Part shown: one piece after another, positions 27,698 through 36,725 of the stretch | Numbering within the stretch: position 1 is the stretch's first letter | Layout of the letters: the number at the start of each line of letters is the position of its first letter | From: CAZEQJ01 sp964514385 | GTDB taxonomy: Bacteria > Bacteroidota > Bacteroidia > Cytophagales > Cyclobacteriaceae | DNA: 64,000 nucleotides | Direction of reading: 5' to 3' | Assembly: GCA_964514385.1 (NCBI GenBank) | Contig: CAZEQJ010000013.1 | Span: 1-64,000 of the forward strand | Notes under the pieces: generated by a model | Seen by the model: the letters and a program-made list of their open reading frames with translations, nothing else | What the model was told of the DNA's origin: nothing | Database searches by the model: none | Made by a program: the position numbers and the translations under genes

Positions 27698-29230
27698 GTG
27701 CGCAAATATTATTACATCATATTACTCCAGATCGTTGCATTATTCCAGCTTAGGGCACAGGATAAGCTGATATTGTGCACAGACAGCGGTGATACATTGT
27801 ATGCACATCAAATTTCCGGAGATGCTATTCATGTTACAGACAGCATGCTTAACCATTGGAGAAATGAAGGTTTTCTGGAGGCTTCTGCTGACATCCCTGC
27901 CATTCGGGATGAAGATTTTGTTTATCAGCAGGTTCATCTGGGGCCAGTCTACCTGGTTTCACGACTAAATGGTCGCGCCATTGACCCGTTAGCTTTTAGT
28001 CTTGAGAATCAAAAAAGCTGGATACAGTCAGCGCTTGATTCCATGGCCGATAACGGGTATCCATTAGCCAACGCATCACTTGATTTCAGGATAGTTCCTC
28101 CGGCAGAGGTTCATGTAAACATTGCATTGGAGCAGGGCAGATATATCGAGTTTGGCGGTATTGTCAGTGAAAACAGTCCGTTAAGTCCGGAAATATTATC
28201 TGCCATTTTAGAAGTAAATAAGGGAGCATATAGCCAGGAGAAAGTAAGAGCTATTTCGGAAAAAATACGCTGGCTGGATGGATTGAGGCTTACAGGCGCA
28301 CCAGAACCAGATTTCCAGCAAGGTAAATGCATTATTCGTCTGCCGTTAGAGCGCGAAAGGGTCAGCCAGGTCAATGGAATACTTGGCTTTGCGGGTTCAC
28401 CGCTAAATCAGGGCATCTATGGTGAAGTCAGAGGAGAGTTAGGGCAAATGTTCCGGCATGCGCACCGTTTGAACTTTTATTATAATCAGACCCAGAATCA
28501 GACCCGCACTGTTGACGTCTCATATCATGCGCCTTATATGAATGGTCATTTCGGTGGTGGGGTGGCCTTTTACCTGGTCAGCAACCCTCAGTTTTCACGG
28601 ACTCAGCTTCAGGCAGGAATAACTTACAGTCCACCGGCAAGATACCGCCTTGGAGTTGAATATCAGCGATGGGATAATAATGCGGTAACCGAGGAGCAAT
28701 CGGTCAGCCATTTTATGAATATGGAGTTTTCAAACTACATCCGTAAAAGTAAGGACAGGTGGAACATATCAGCAGAGGTCGGTGTGGGCAGAAACGTCCT
28801 TACCTTCTCTGGCAGAACACGTCTTGCGATGGATATAGCATCAAAAGAATGGAACAGGGGAGGGCTTACTTTTCATATGCGCACGGCCTACCAGCGGCTA
28901 ACAGGCAGAGACCTTACCTTTTCAGAATTTTTCCCAATTGGCGGCAGTGATTACCTTACCGGCTACCCACCAAATTTTGTTTTTACTGATGAATTTGCCT
29001 TTGCTGGTTTTTATCCGGGTTACCGTATTGGTAGCACCAGCCATTTCCATGTAATTATGGAGCAGGGTGCCTACGGCAGATTTACACAGTTGCCATTTTC
29101 GGCCGGAATTGGGTGGTCGGTTTTGCAGGAGAATGGTATAATTCGTATTAATTTTGTAGCAAATAAAGACTGGAAAGCACTTCAAAACACGCCGTTTCTA
29201 TTATCTGTAGCCTATGAAAATCTTTTTTAG
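27698..29230 (+). CDS. divergent Omp85/TamA-like outer-membrane protein
   Basis: A 510-aa exported protein starting with GTG; signal peptide about 1-20 (ending QLRAQ). The N-terminal third (about 25-215) contains POTRA-like alpha/beta stretches (WIQSALDSMADNGYPLANAS, PPAEVHVNIALEQG). The rest is a probable 16-stranded barrel with alternating aromatic strands. At the position of the Omp85 loop-6 motif RGY/RGF it has LTGYPPN, so the conserved Arg is missing. Real BamA is at 53730-56420. The function, insertion or translocation of unknown substrates, is inferred from fold only. It overlaps the next gene by 17 nt. Confidence 0.65.
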   Translation: MRKYYYIILLQIVALFQLRAQDKLILCTDSGDTLYAHQISGDAIHVTDSMLNHWRNEGFLEASADIPAIRDEDFVYQQVHLGPVYLVSRLNGRAIDPLAFSLENQKSWIQSALDSMADNGYPLANASLDFRIVPPAEVHVNIALEQGRYIEFGGIVSENSPLSPEILSAILEVNKGAYSQEKVRAISEKIRWLDGLRLTGAPEPDFQQGKCIIRLPLERERVSQVNGILGFAGSPLNQGIYGEVRGELGQMFRHAHRLNFYYNQTQNQTRTVDVSYHAPYMNGHFGGGVAFYLVSNPQFSRTQLQAGITYSPPARYRLGVEYQRWDNNAVTEEQSVSHFMNMEFSNYIRKSKDRWNISAEVGVGRNVLTFSGRTRLAMDIASKEWNRGGLTFHMRTAYQRLTGRDLTFSEFFPIGGSDYLTGYPPNFVFTDEFAFAGFYPGYRIGSTSHFHVIMEQGAYGRFTQLPFSAGIGWSVLQENGIIRINFVANKDWKALQNTPFLLSVAYENLF

Positions 29231-30239
29231 ACTTTTAATGTCGACAATGGCGCTCTGTTTCAGTGCTACAGCTCAATATGATGATGTCACATACAGGTGG
29301 TGGTCGCTGGATGGGGAAAATCTCAAGCCTTACTATGGCAAGAGTTCTTCTGTATTTGCAACACATCTCGACAGTGCCGAAATCTACCTGATGCTGACGA
29401 CAGTGGATGGCGTATTATCCATTGACGGTAAGCTGACTCGTCAGCTTACCAAAAACAACTCTTTATTTTTGGAGTATGATCGACCAGTAAAGCTTATTTT
29501 TTATCCTGAGGACCAGGCTAAGGCACCACAGCTGTTGATCCACAAAGAAAAGTTGTCTGATACATTTGATTTCAGCTACAGGTCAGACTATTTTTCATCT
29601 GCTGCAGCGGTTCGTTTACTGCTTAGCTTTCTGGTCATTATCGGACTCACAGTCATAAATAACAGGGGGGTTGAAGCTATCATACCCTGGAAGGTGATTC
29701 AGTTTAATATCCGCCCGGACAGCATGGCCAGATCCAAAACGCTATCTGGTGATGTGTTTATCCTCATGTTTGCATTGAGTGTTTTAAGCACATTGATACT
29801 CACCGACTTTACTGGAACCGACACGCTTACGGTTTTATTCGGAATTCAGAAGGCTGGCGTACTCAATATGGTGGTAAGTTTCATTTTTTTAGGACTCTTC
29901 CTGTTGAGGTTGTTGAATATTTATCTGATCTCAGGGGTTTTTGGGTTACGTGGTTTTGGCAACTACCAGTTCACTGAATACATCCGAATCTCATTTCTTA
30001 TTACATTTTATTTTGCAGCTGCAGTCTATCTGGCCGATGTAATCTTTGTATTTAAGCTCTCTGCAGGCCATCCGGTGTTTTATTTTTTCTTTTTTCTGAT
30101 GATAATCTTACGTACGATTATCATATTTATAAAATTGATAACATACACTTCTCATAGAAATCTCTATTTATTTTTGTACCTTTGCATTTCCGAAATAATA
30201 CCATTACTTATTGGTATTAAGGTACTTGACTCAATCTAA
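29214..30239 (+). CDS. DUF4271-type membrane protein
   Basis: A 341-aa protein with a signal peptide (MKIFFRLLMSTMALCFSATAQ), a periplasmic domain (about 22-125) and six or so hydrophobic segments from residue 130 to the end (AVRLLLSFLVIIGLTVI, GDVFILMFALSVLSTLIL and others). This architecture and the position just before hemD match the uncharacterised Bacteroidota family DUF4271. It overlaps the Omp85-like gene by 17 nt and precedes hemD by 22 nt. Function unknown. Confidence 0.75.
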   Translation: MKIFFRLLMSTMALCFSATAQYDDVTYRWWSLDGENLKPYYGKSSSVFATHLDSAEIYLMLTTVDGVLSIDGKLTRQLTKNNSLFLEYDRPVKLIFYPEDQAKAPQLLIHKEKLSDTFDFSYRSDYFSSAAAVRLLLSFLVIIGLTVINNRGVEAIIPWKVIQFNIRPDSMARSKTLSGDVFILMFALSVLSTLILTDFTGTDTLTVLFGIQKAGVLNMVVSFIFLGLFLLRLLNIYLISGVFGLRGFGNYQFTEYIRISFLITFYFAAAVYLADVIFVFKLSAGHPVFYFFFFLMIILRTIIIFIKLITYTSHRNLYLFLYLCISEIIPLLIGIKVLDSI

Positions 30240-30261
30240 AAAAGTATTTGTTTAAAGAACG

Positions 30262-31044
30262 ATGAGTAACCCTAAAGGATCTCAGAGCGGAGTGGCAAAG
30301 AAAGTAGCAAGTATACTGGTTTCACAACCTGCACCCTCCGGCGAACATTCGCCTTATTACGACCTCGCAAAGAAATATAATCTGAAGATAGATTTCAGGC
30401 CTTTTATTCACGTGGAAGGTGTGCCGTTTAAGGAATTCAGGAAGCAGAAAGTAGACATTCTGGCACATACAGCCATTATCCTGACCAGCAGAAATGCTGT
30501 GGATAACCTTTTTCGTATTTGTAAAGAGGCAAGGATAGAGATGCCAACAGATATGAAGTATTTCTGTATTTCAGAGCAGACCGCCAACTACCTGCAAAAG
30601 TATATTGTGATTCGAAAGCGTAAGATATTTGTGGGGAATAAGACGGCACAGGATCTTATCAATGTGATCAAGAAGCATCCAAAGGAAAAATACCTGTATC
30701 CTTGCAGTAATATCCGGAAGGACGACATACCGGATTTTATGAAGAGCAATGATATGCATTTTACCGAAGCGGTATTTTATCGCACAGTGGCCAGTGATTT
30801 GTCGGACCTTGCAGATGTGAATTATGACATAATTGCCTTTTTTAGCCCTTCCGGCATTAACTCATTGTTCACTAACTTTCCTGATTTCAAACAAAACAAT
30901 ACCAGGATAGCAGCGTTTGGACCTACGACGGCCAAAGCGGTGCGCGATATGGGACTTCGTCTTGACATCGAAGCCCCACATCCTAATGCACCTTCGATGA
31001 CTGGTGCTATTGAAATGTATATTAAGGATGTAAATGAAGTATGA
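30262..31044 (+). CDS. hemD: uroporphyrinogen-III synthase
   Basis: A 260-aa cytoplasmic enzyme that closes hydroxymethylbilane to uroporphyrinogen III in heme synthesis. The sequence is loosely conserved in this family, but the two-lobe pattern is readable: LVSQPAPSGEHSPYYDLAKKY, AIILTSRNAVDNLF (about 73-86), YPCSNIRKDDIP, IAFFSPSGINSLF (about 191-203) and AFGPTTAKAVRDMGL. TACCTTTG at 30177-30184, inside the end of the DUF4271 gene, matches the -7 consensus and could provide an internal promoter. In many Cytophagales hemD lies beside porP and gldK, as here. Confidence 0.82.
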   Translation: MSNPKGSQSGVAKKVASILVSQPAPSGEHSPYYDLAKKYNLKIDFRPFIHVEGVPFKEFRKQKVDILAHTAIILTSRNAVDNLFRICKEARIEMPTDMKYFCISEQTANYLQKYIVIRKRKIFVGNKTAQDLINVIKKHPKEKYLYPCSNIRKDDIPDFMKSNDMHFTEAVFYRTVASDLSDLADVNYDIIAFFSPSGINSLFTNFPDFKQNNTRIAAFGPTTAKAVRDMGLRLDIEAPHPNAPSMTGAIEMYIKDVNEV

Positions 31045-31046
31045 AA

Positions 31047-31077
31047 TTGTATAATATAAATATTTACTTTACTTTTA
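31047..31077 (+). promoter_or_regulatory. putative promoter of porP/sprF
   Basis: TTG (31047-31049), 20-nt spacer, TACTTTTA (31070-31077), one mismatch from TAnnTTTG. A start near 31084 would leave about 14 nt before the ATG at 31098. It lies just after the hemD stop. Confidence 0.4.
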
Positions 31078-31097
31078 TCATTATATAACTTGTGTAT

Positions 31098-32075
31098 ATG
31101 CGGACGGGGATAAAAATAATACTTCTTTTCAGTGTACTTAGCACCCTATCATTGAGTGCCCAGCAGGATCCTCAGTTCACACAATTCATGTACAACAAGG
31201 TATTTTACAACCCGGCATATTCCGGAGTAGAAGCTCTTACCCGTTTTTCAGCGATTTACCGGCAACAGTGGCTCAATTATACGCCTACATTTGATATTGG
31301 AGGCCGGGCTCCTGAAACCTTCATGGTTATGGGAGATCTGCCTGTTCCGCGGGTTCCGGGTGGTGTAAGTGTAATGGCCGTACGTGACAGATTGGGCAAT
31401 GCCAATAATATAGAATTCCAGCTTGCTGGTGCCTATCACCTTGGATTCAGCAAGTCAAAACTTTCTCTGGGAGCAAGATTTGGGGTAATGAGCCGGAGTT
31501 TTGATGCGGCCCTATACAGGGTAATCGATGAATCCGATCCGATATACCAGGACATCATCAACGGCGGACAGGAATCTCAGGTACGTCCGGACATTTCGGT
31601 AGGAGCACATTACCAGAGCGAAAAACTGAGCATTGGTATAAGTGCACTACATCTGGTAGAGACACAATTTGATTTTGGTGTGGCTGACTTAAGAAATGCA
31701 CTGAATACCCACCTTTATGGATATGGTACGTATCGTTATGAAGCATCCTACAATGTAACACTTCTCCCTTCTGTACTCTTAAAATCAGATCTGAATACTT
31801 TCAATTTTGATATTGGCGCCGTAGCTGAAATAAATGCAAACAAAATTGAGTACGCTGTCGGACTTACCTACAGGGAGTCGGATGCTGTCGCGTTGATACT
31901 GGGGATGAATCTGTTGAAAGAAAAGTCATTACGAATTGGATATGCGTTTGATTATGTAGCCTTTGGGCAGGAAGCCAAAGAGCCTACATCTCATGAATTA
32001 ATGGTGACCTATGTATTGCCTCCACCCGAATCCGGTGGAAAAATCATACAAAGAACACCAAGATTCAGGCTTTAG
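31098..32075 (+). CDS. type IX secretion system membrane protein PorP/SprF
   Basis: A 325-aa outer-membrane barrel of the PorP/SprF family, which works with the T9SS and often helps attach or export specific adhesins such as SprB. Signal peptide about 1-20 (ending SLSAQ). The family opening DPQFTQFMYNKVFYNPAYSG (about 22-41) is unmistakable and is followed by IYRQQW and the typical barrel with LSLGARFG and a C-terminal HELMVTYVL. ATG 31098 is preferred over a GTG two codons earlier. It is followed by gldK after 131 nt. Confidence 0.93.
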   Translation: MRTGIKIILLFSVLSTLSLSAQQDPQFTQFMYNKVFYNPAYSGVEALTRFSAIYRQQWLNYTPTFDIGGRAPETFMVMGDLPVPRVPGGVSVMAVRDRLGNANNIEFQLAGAYHLGFSKSKLSLGARFGVMSRSFDAALYRVIDESDPIYQDIINGGQESQVRPDISVGAHYQSEKLSIGISALHLVETQFDFGVADLRNALNTHLYGYGTYRYEASYNVTLLPSVLLKSDLNTFNFDIGAVAEINANKIEYAVGLTYRESDAVALILGMNLLKEKSLRIGYAFDYVAFGQEAKEPTSHELMVTYVLPPPESGGKIIQRTPRFRL

Positions 32076-32146
32076 ATCGAAATATTTTGGAATTAGAATA
32101 AATTTTGAACAATTTAACCACGAATAATAAGTTCTTTATATTAAAC

Positions 32147-32206
32147 TAGGTGTGTAGTCGAAACTAAATGTTAGTAAATTAAAGTGTTTCTTTAATTAGG
32201 TGTGTT
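32147..32206 (+). promoter_or_regulatory. gldK leader: repeated AGGTGTGT, hairpin and ribosome-binding site
   Basis: TAGGTGTGT occurs at 32147-32155 and again at 32197-32205, one base before the gldK ATG (32207). AGGTG can pair with the CACCT near the end of 16S rRNA, so the second copy is a Shine-Dalgarno-like site. Between them AATTAAAG (32177-32184) and CTTTAATT (32190-32197) form a perfect 8-bp hairpin with a 5-nt loop that abuts the second copy. A promoter TTTG (32105-32108), N20, TAAGTTCT is possible upstream. Confidence 0.45.
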
Positions 32207-33244
32207 ATGAATAAATCTATTGTGAATGTGCTTATAAGCAGCTTTATGCTTATATCACTCTCCTTTTCTCTTCAAAGTTGTGGAGTTTTTGGTGGTGGCG
32301 GAGGCTACGGAGGAGAAGTGATTGGTGTGCCGGGTCGTGAAGGCTGGTACATGACCGTACCCTATGGAATGGTGTCGATACCCTCAGGGACCTTCCACAT
32401 GGGGCAGGCAGATGAAGATATTGCTGCCACTCAAATCAACTTTAACAAGCAGGTTACCATTGGTGGTTTCTATATGGATGATACAGAAATCACAAACAAT
32501 GAGTATCGTCAGTTTATTCAGATTATGATGCAGGACTCACTCCAGAATCTAGGTGAGGATTTCATAATGAATGAGCTTTATCCTGATACTACTGTCTGGG
32601 TTAAGGATTTTAGTTATCACATGGGCGATCCTATGATGATCTATTACTACGATCACCCGGCGTTTGATGATTACCCTGTGGTAGGTGTGGATTGGGAAGC
32701 AGCTAAATATTTTTCCAATTGGCGCACAAGTTTCTACAATTCTTACAGGGCAACATTAGGGCTATTTGACATGCCAAACTTCAGATTGCCTTCAGAGGCA
32801 GAGTGGGAATATGCAGCACGAGGCGGACGGGATATGGCCAAATATCCATGGGGAAACCCGTACATACGTAACGCAAAAGGATGTATGCTGGCCAACTTCA
32901 AGCCCAACAGAGGTAACTACTATGATGATGGATTTCAGTATACTGCTGAGGTAAGATCCTATTTCATCAATGATTATGGTTTATATGACATGGCCGGGAA
33001 TGTATCAGAATGGTGTGAAGATGCATTTTTTCCTGCTTCTGTTCCTGTTGTCTGGGATCTTAACCCTACCTACTATGATGAGGATGAGCCCAGAAAGGTA
33101 ATACGCGGTGGTTCATGGAAAGATATCGCGTATTTTTTGGAAACTGGCACCAGAACTTACGAGTATAAGGATTCTGCCCGTTCTTACGTTGGCTTCAGAT
33201 GTGCAATGACCTATCTTGGTCGCTCATCAGGGGCGGAGTTTTAA
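32207..33244 (+). CDS. gldK: gliding motility / T9SS lipoprotein GldK
   Basis: A 345-aa outer-membrane lipoprotein with the formylglycine-generating-enzyme (SUMF1) fold. In the T9SS it forms, with GldN, the periplasmic ring under the outer membrane. The lipoprotein signal ends LQSCG (Cys25) and is followed by a Gly-rich linker. The FGE domain covers about 50-335, with MVSIPSGTFHMG, DDTEITNNEYRQF, RLPSEAEWEYAARGG, GNVSEWCEDAF and VIRGGSWKD. It is shorter than the F. johnsoniae and P. gingivalis homologues (over 450 aa). GldJ has the same fold, but the order K-L-M-N fixes the assignment. Confidence 0.93.
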   Translation: MNKSIVNVLISSFMLISLSFSLQSCGVFGGGGGYGGEVIGVPGREGWYMTVPYGMVSIPSGTFHMGQADEDIAATQINFNKQVTIGGFYMDDTEITNNEYRQFIQIMMQDSLQNLGEDFIMNELYPDTTVWVKDFSYHMGDPMMIYYYDHPAFDDYPVVGVDWEAAKYFSNWRTSFYNSYRATLGLFDMPNFRLPSEAEWEYAARGGRDMAKYPWGNPYIRNAKGCMLANFKPNRGNYYDDGFQYTAEVRSYFINDYGLYDMAGNVSEWCEDAFFPASVPVVWDLNPTYYDEDEPRKVIRGGSWKDIAYFLETGTRTYEYKDSARSYVGFRCAMTYLGRSSGAEF

Positions 33245-33298
33245 AGTCTCTTGAAAAATTATATTTTAGTAAACTAAAAATCTAAAACTGTTAATAAA

Positions 33299-34144
33299 AT
33301 GAGTGGTAAAAAAGGTGGCTTTATGGAGATTCTCTTCTCCACGATCATGCCCAAAGTCTATGGTATAGGAGCTGCAGTTGTTATTGTTGGTGCTCTTTTT
33401 AAGATTCTTCACTGGCCTGGCGCAGCTGAAATGCTCACTGTAGGTCTCCTTACAGAGGCTGGTATTTTCCTTCTTAGTGCTTTCGAACCTAAACATCCGG
33501 AGATTGACTGGACCAAGGTATATCCTCAGTTGTCAGAAGAGTATGATGGGGATGATCTGTATGTTGACAAGACAAAAAAGCCTGCGAAGCAAATCGGTGA
33601 CAGCACCAGCCAGAAACTGGATAAAATGCTGGATGAGAAAATAGGACCTGAGTTGATAGAAAGTCTGAGTAAAGGCCTTCAAAACATGGCTGAGTCCGCT
33701 AAAAATATGTCTACGTTGAGTGATGCGGCTGTTGCAACTAACGAATACGCAGGTAACGTAAAAGAAGCAGGTAAGGCATTATCAGAAATGAATAAGGCTT
33801 ACAATACAACTGTAGGTGCCATGCAGGAAATGTCATCTGCGGCTAAAGACACTAAGGAGTATCACTCTATCGTTCAGAATGTAACGAAAAACCTGACAGC
33901 GCTTAATTCTGTTTATGAAATGGAACTGCAGGATAGCAATAATCACCTGAAGGCAATGAATAAATTTTATTCAAACCTTACAGTAGCAATGGATAATATG
34001 GCCGAAGCATCTAAAAGTACAGATACTTTCCGATCACAGTTATCGAAACTTACAGATAACTTATCTTCATTGAATAACATTTACGGAAGTATGCTTTCAG
34101 CCATGAGAGGAACCATGAGTGCTGACACTAATAAGCAATCATAA
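33299..34144 (+). CDS. gldL: gliding motility / T9SS motor protein GldL
   Basis: A 281-aa inner-membrane protein. GldL5-GldM2 is the proton-driven motor of the T9SS and gliding. Two hydrophobic helices (about 17-37 and 45-62) carry the conserved signature KVYGIGAAVVIVGALFKILHW and GLLTEAGIFLLSAFEP, with a Glu inside the second helix that fits the proton-path residue. The C-terminal 200 residues are cytoplasmic and helical with repeating coil segments (NMAESAKNMSTLSDAAVATN; LTALNSVYEMELQ / LSSLNNIYGSMLS). It is followed by gldM after 15 nt. Confidence 0.95.
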   Translation: MSGKKGGFMEILFSTIMPKVYGIGAAVVIVGALFKILHWPGAAEMLTVGLLTEAGIFLLSAFEPKHPEIDWTKVYPQLSEEYDGDDLYVDKTKKPAKQIGDSTSQKLDKMLDEKIGPELIESLSKGLQNMAESAKNMSTLSDAAVATNEYAGNVKEAGKALSEMNKAYNTTVGAMQEMSSAAKDTKEYHSIVQNVTKNLTALNSVYEMELQDSNNHLKAMNKFYSNLTVAMDNMAEASKSTDTFRSQLSKLTDNLSSLNNIYGSMLSAMRGTMSADTNKQS

Positions 34145-34159
34145 TAAAAGGTAAAAATT

Positions 34160-35767
34160 ATGGCAGGCGGTAACGAAACACCAAGGCAAAAGATGATCGG
34201 TATGATGTACCTCGTACTTACAGCGCTTCTGGCGATGAACGTAAGTAGTACGGTACTTGACAAATTCATCTTTATCAATGCTTCCCTTGAACGAGCAGTC
34301 TCTGAGGCTATCGAAAAAAGTAACAATACGATCAAACGTATTGAAACGACCGTCGATGAGTCAGGTAACAGGCCGGCTGATATAGCGATCCTGGATAAGG
34401 CAAAAGAAATAAGGCAGGAAACCAGCCGCGTAATTACCGAACTTGAAGATTTTAAGAAAAAGTTCGTAGAGATAACCGGTGGCTATGCGGAAGGTCATGA
34501 GGGTGACATTGCGCATATGAAGGGTAAAACGGATTATGACAAGGTGGGTAACTACATGATTCCTGATGGCAAAAATAAAGGAGTCGAAATGGAAAAGCTA
34601 CTCAACGACTACGCGGCTTATCTGACCAAAGAAATCGGTGAAGAATTTGATAAAATCGCTAAGTCAGCCGACGAAAGCGAGATATTCAGAGAAGACCCTA
34701 ATCAGAAAGGAAAAGATTTTGCCACCCTTACATTTGCGAATACACCTACCCCTGCCGGAGTTGCATCGGTTAGTGAGCTGCAGTCTGAGGTAATGGCGTA
34801 TGAGACCAGAGCATTAACCATACTCGCCAATAAAATTGGTGCCGGTGACCTTAAGTTCGACCGTATAACGGCTATGGCAAGACCTGAGTCTAAAACAGTA
34901 GCAGCAGGGGCAAAGTACCGTGCGGAAATTTTTCTTGCAGCCTCTTCTACCGTTACGCCTACTTACACTATGAATGGAAGAGAGCTTCCGGTAGAAAATG
35001 GTTTTGGTATAGTGGAGTTCGTTGCTAAACCACCTGCATCTGGTTATGGTGGAAAGCCAAGTGTTTCGGCTACATATAAAGCAGAAATTACCGTCCCTCA
35101 GCCAGGTGGTGACAGTACTTTTATTTTGGAAGCTGAATATTTTGTTGCCAAACCGGTGATACAGGTTCAGTCAACTGCTTTACAGGCGCTATATCTAAAC
35201 TGTGGTAACGAGCTATCTATTCAGGTACCTGCTCTTGGATCTAGCTATAACCCTACCTTCAATGTAAAAGGTGGTAGCCGAATCATGGGAAATGAGCCCG
35301 GTATTGTGACTATTGTACCTAACGCCCCTAAGGTTGAAATTACGGTGGTACAGGAAGGAAACCCACTTGGAACAGAAACTTTCAATGTAAAGCCTATTCC
35401 AAAACCTGATATTGTCATTACTTCAAGAAGGCAGGAGATCGATCTTAAGTCAGGTGTACCTGTAAACAGACTCCGTACACTTGAGGCTAATGCGGTTCCA
35501 GATCCTGATTTCGCGCAAAACCTGCCAAAGGATGCCCGTTACAGGGTAGCTCAGTGGAGATTGATTGTAGCCAGGGGAAGTATTCCTGTGGAAACTATTA
35601 ATCAGAATGGACCAACAGCTGACTTAACCGCAGTTGCTTCAAAAGCCCGACCAGGTGACAGGATCATTTGTGAAATATTAAAAGTGCAAAGACAAAATTT
35701 CAGAGGAGATATAGAGGAGGTTTCATTGTCTGCTAACCAGGCTGTAACTACCATTCCCCTGAATTAA
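34160..35767 (+). CDS. gldM: gliding motility / T9SS protein GldM
   Basis: A 535-aa inner-membrane protein that spans the periplasm and transmits motor torque from GldL to the GldK-GldN ring. The N-terminus MAGGNETPRQKMIGMMYLVL and a single helix (about 12-30) are diagnostic. A large periplasmic part with the four known domains follows (helical D1, then three beta domains, including LRTLEANAVPDPDFAQNLP and YRVAQW). An AAGG-like sequence (AAAAGGT, 34146-34152) stands before the ATG. It overlaps nothing and is followed by gldN. Confidence 0.95.
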   Translation: MAGGNETPRQKMIGMMYLVLTALLAMNVSSTVLDKFIFINASLERAVSEAIEKSNNTIKRIETTVDESGNRPADIAILDKAKEIRQETSRVITELEDFKKKFVEITGGYAEGHEGDIAHMKGKTDYDKVGNYMIPDGKNKGVEMEKLLNDYAAYLTKEIGEEFDKIAKSADESEIFREDPNQKGKDFATLTFANTPTPAGVASVSELQSEVMAYETRALTILANKIGAGDLKFDRITAMARPESKTVAAGAKYRAEIFLAASSTVTPTYTMNGRELPVENGFGIVEFVAKPPASGYGGKPSVSATYKAEITVPQPGGDSTFILEAEYFVAKPVIQVQSTALQALYLNCGNELSIQVPALGSSYNPTFNVKGGSRIMGNEPGIVTIVPNAPKVEITVVQEGNPLGTETFNVKPIPKPDIVITSRRQEIDLKSGVPVNRLRTLEANAVPDPDFAQNLPKDARYRVAQWRLIVARGSIPVETINQNGPTADLTAVASKARPGDRIICEILKVQRQNFRGDIEEVSLSANQAVTTIPLN

Positions 35768-35779
35768 TTTTGAATAAAC

Positions 35780-35787
35780 AGGTGTGT
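35780..35787 (+). promoter_or_regulatory. AGGTGTGT ribosome-binding-like site of gldN
   Basis: AGGTGTGT lies 3 nt before the ATG at 35791, the same octamer that precedes gldK. It supports the ATG at 35791 over the in-frame TTG at 35770. Confidence 0.45.
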
Positions 35788-35790
35788 GTT

Positions 35791-36672
35791 ATGATGAATA
35801 AATTAAATGTATTAACAGGAATTGTTATCCTTCTTTTCGCCGCATCACCTGCGTTTTCGCAGGGTCAGGGTGAAATGATTAATGAGGAAACAACAAACCC
35901 TAATTCTGTGCGTCCTATTCACGAGCAGAATCAGATGTATAAAAAGCGTGTGTGGCGCTATATGGACCTCAGGGAGAAGCAAAATCAGCCCTTTTTCGCC
36001 AGGGGGTTTGAATTAAGTGGATTCATTATAGATATGGTAGATGCAGGGTTGCTTGTACCTTACGAGAATAATGACTCTCTTAACCGACGCATGACAAAAG
36101 AGGAGTTTTTTAAACTTCTTGAACTTCCTGACTACGGAGGTGGTGACGATGGCTTTGGAGGCGGAGGCTTCGACTCCGGTTTTGGAGGGGGCTTCGATAG
36201 TGGCTTTGGAGGTGAAGAAGAGTCAGCTCCGGCTGAACCTGCAGGGCCGGACTATTTTACAGCCCAAAACGTCTCAACAATCGAAATTATGGAAGATGTA
36301 ATTTTCGATCGTAAGCGTTCCAGGATGTACTATGACATCCAGAGCCTAAAGCTGATCATACCTGCATCAGAATTTCCTAATACCGGTGTACGACGCGACG
36401 TCGCATCCTTCAAGTATAAGGATCTTTATGACCTGTTTCGCGAATATCCAAGAAAAGCCATATGGTTCAACCGTCAAAACTCTGCTCAGCATCGAAACAT
36501 GGCGGATGCTTTTGAACTACGACTTTTCTCATCGCACATTACGAAGTTTAGTAACCCTAACGACGATAACGTGATCGACATTTATGGAGGTGATCCAAAG
36601 GTAGGTATACAAGCGTCACAGTGGGTAGAATATGAAATGCTGAATTATGAATCCGGCGTTTGGGAATATTAA
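35791..36672 (+). CDS. gldN: gliding motility / T9SS protein GldN
   Basis: A 293-aa periplasmic partner of GldK. Signal peptide MMNKLNVLTGIVILLFAASPAFSQ. The conserved GldN core starts with VRPIHEQNQMYKKRVWRYMDL and continues around RKRSRMYYDIQSLKLIIP, FRYKDL-like FKYKDLYDLF and IWFNRQNSAQH. Between them (about residues 112-140) lies a low-complexity Gly/Phe/Asp segment with the unit GFDSGFGG repeated, then an acidic stretch. This insert is absent from the textbook GldN layout. The start was moved 21 nt downstream from a TTG because of the signal peptide and the AGGTGTGT site. Confidence 0.93.
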   Translation: MMNKLNVLTGIVILLFAASPAFSQGQGEMINEETTNPNSVRPIHEQNQMYKKRVWRYMDLREKQNQPFFARGFELSGFIIDMVDAGLLVPYENNDSLNRRMTKEEFFKLLELPDYGGGDDGFGGGGFDSGFGGGFDSGFGGEEESAPAEPAGPDYFTAQNVSTIEIMEDVIFDRKRSRMYYDIQSLKLIIPASEFPNTGVRRDVASFKYKDLYDLFREYPRKAIWFNRQNSAQHRNMADAFELRLFSSHITKFSNPNDDNVIDIYGGDPKVGIQASQWVEYEMLNYESGVWEY

Positions 36673-36692
36673 TTTCAGTTTTAGATGATAGT

Positions 36693-36725
36693 ACCCGTCA
36701 TGGCTAAGCTGTGACGGGTTTTTTA
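36693..36725 (+). terminator. rho-independent terminator after gldN
   Basis: ACCCGTCA (36693-36700) pairs perfectly with TGACGGGT (36712-36719) around an 11-nt loop, followed by a run of T. It ends the gldKLMN unit and touches the end of convergent uvrC. Confidence 0.85.

Noticed and set aside
33264..33279. inverted repeat TTTTAGT-AA-ACTAAAA between gldK and gldL
   Set aside because: AT-only arms with a 2-nt centre make a weak hairpin; likely chance in an AT-rich gap.
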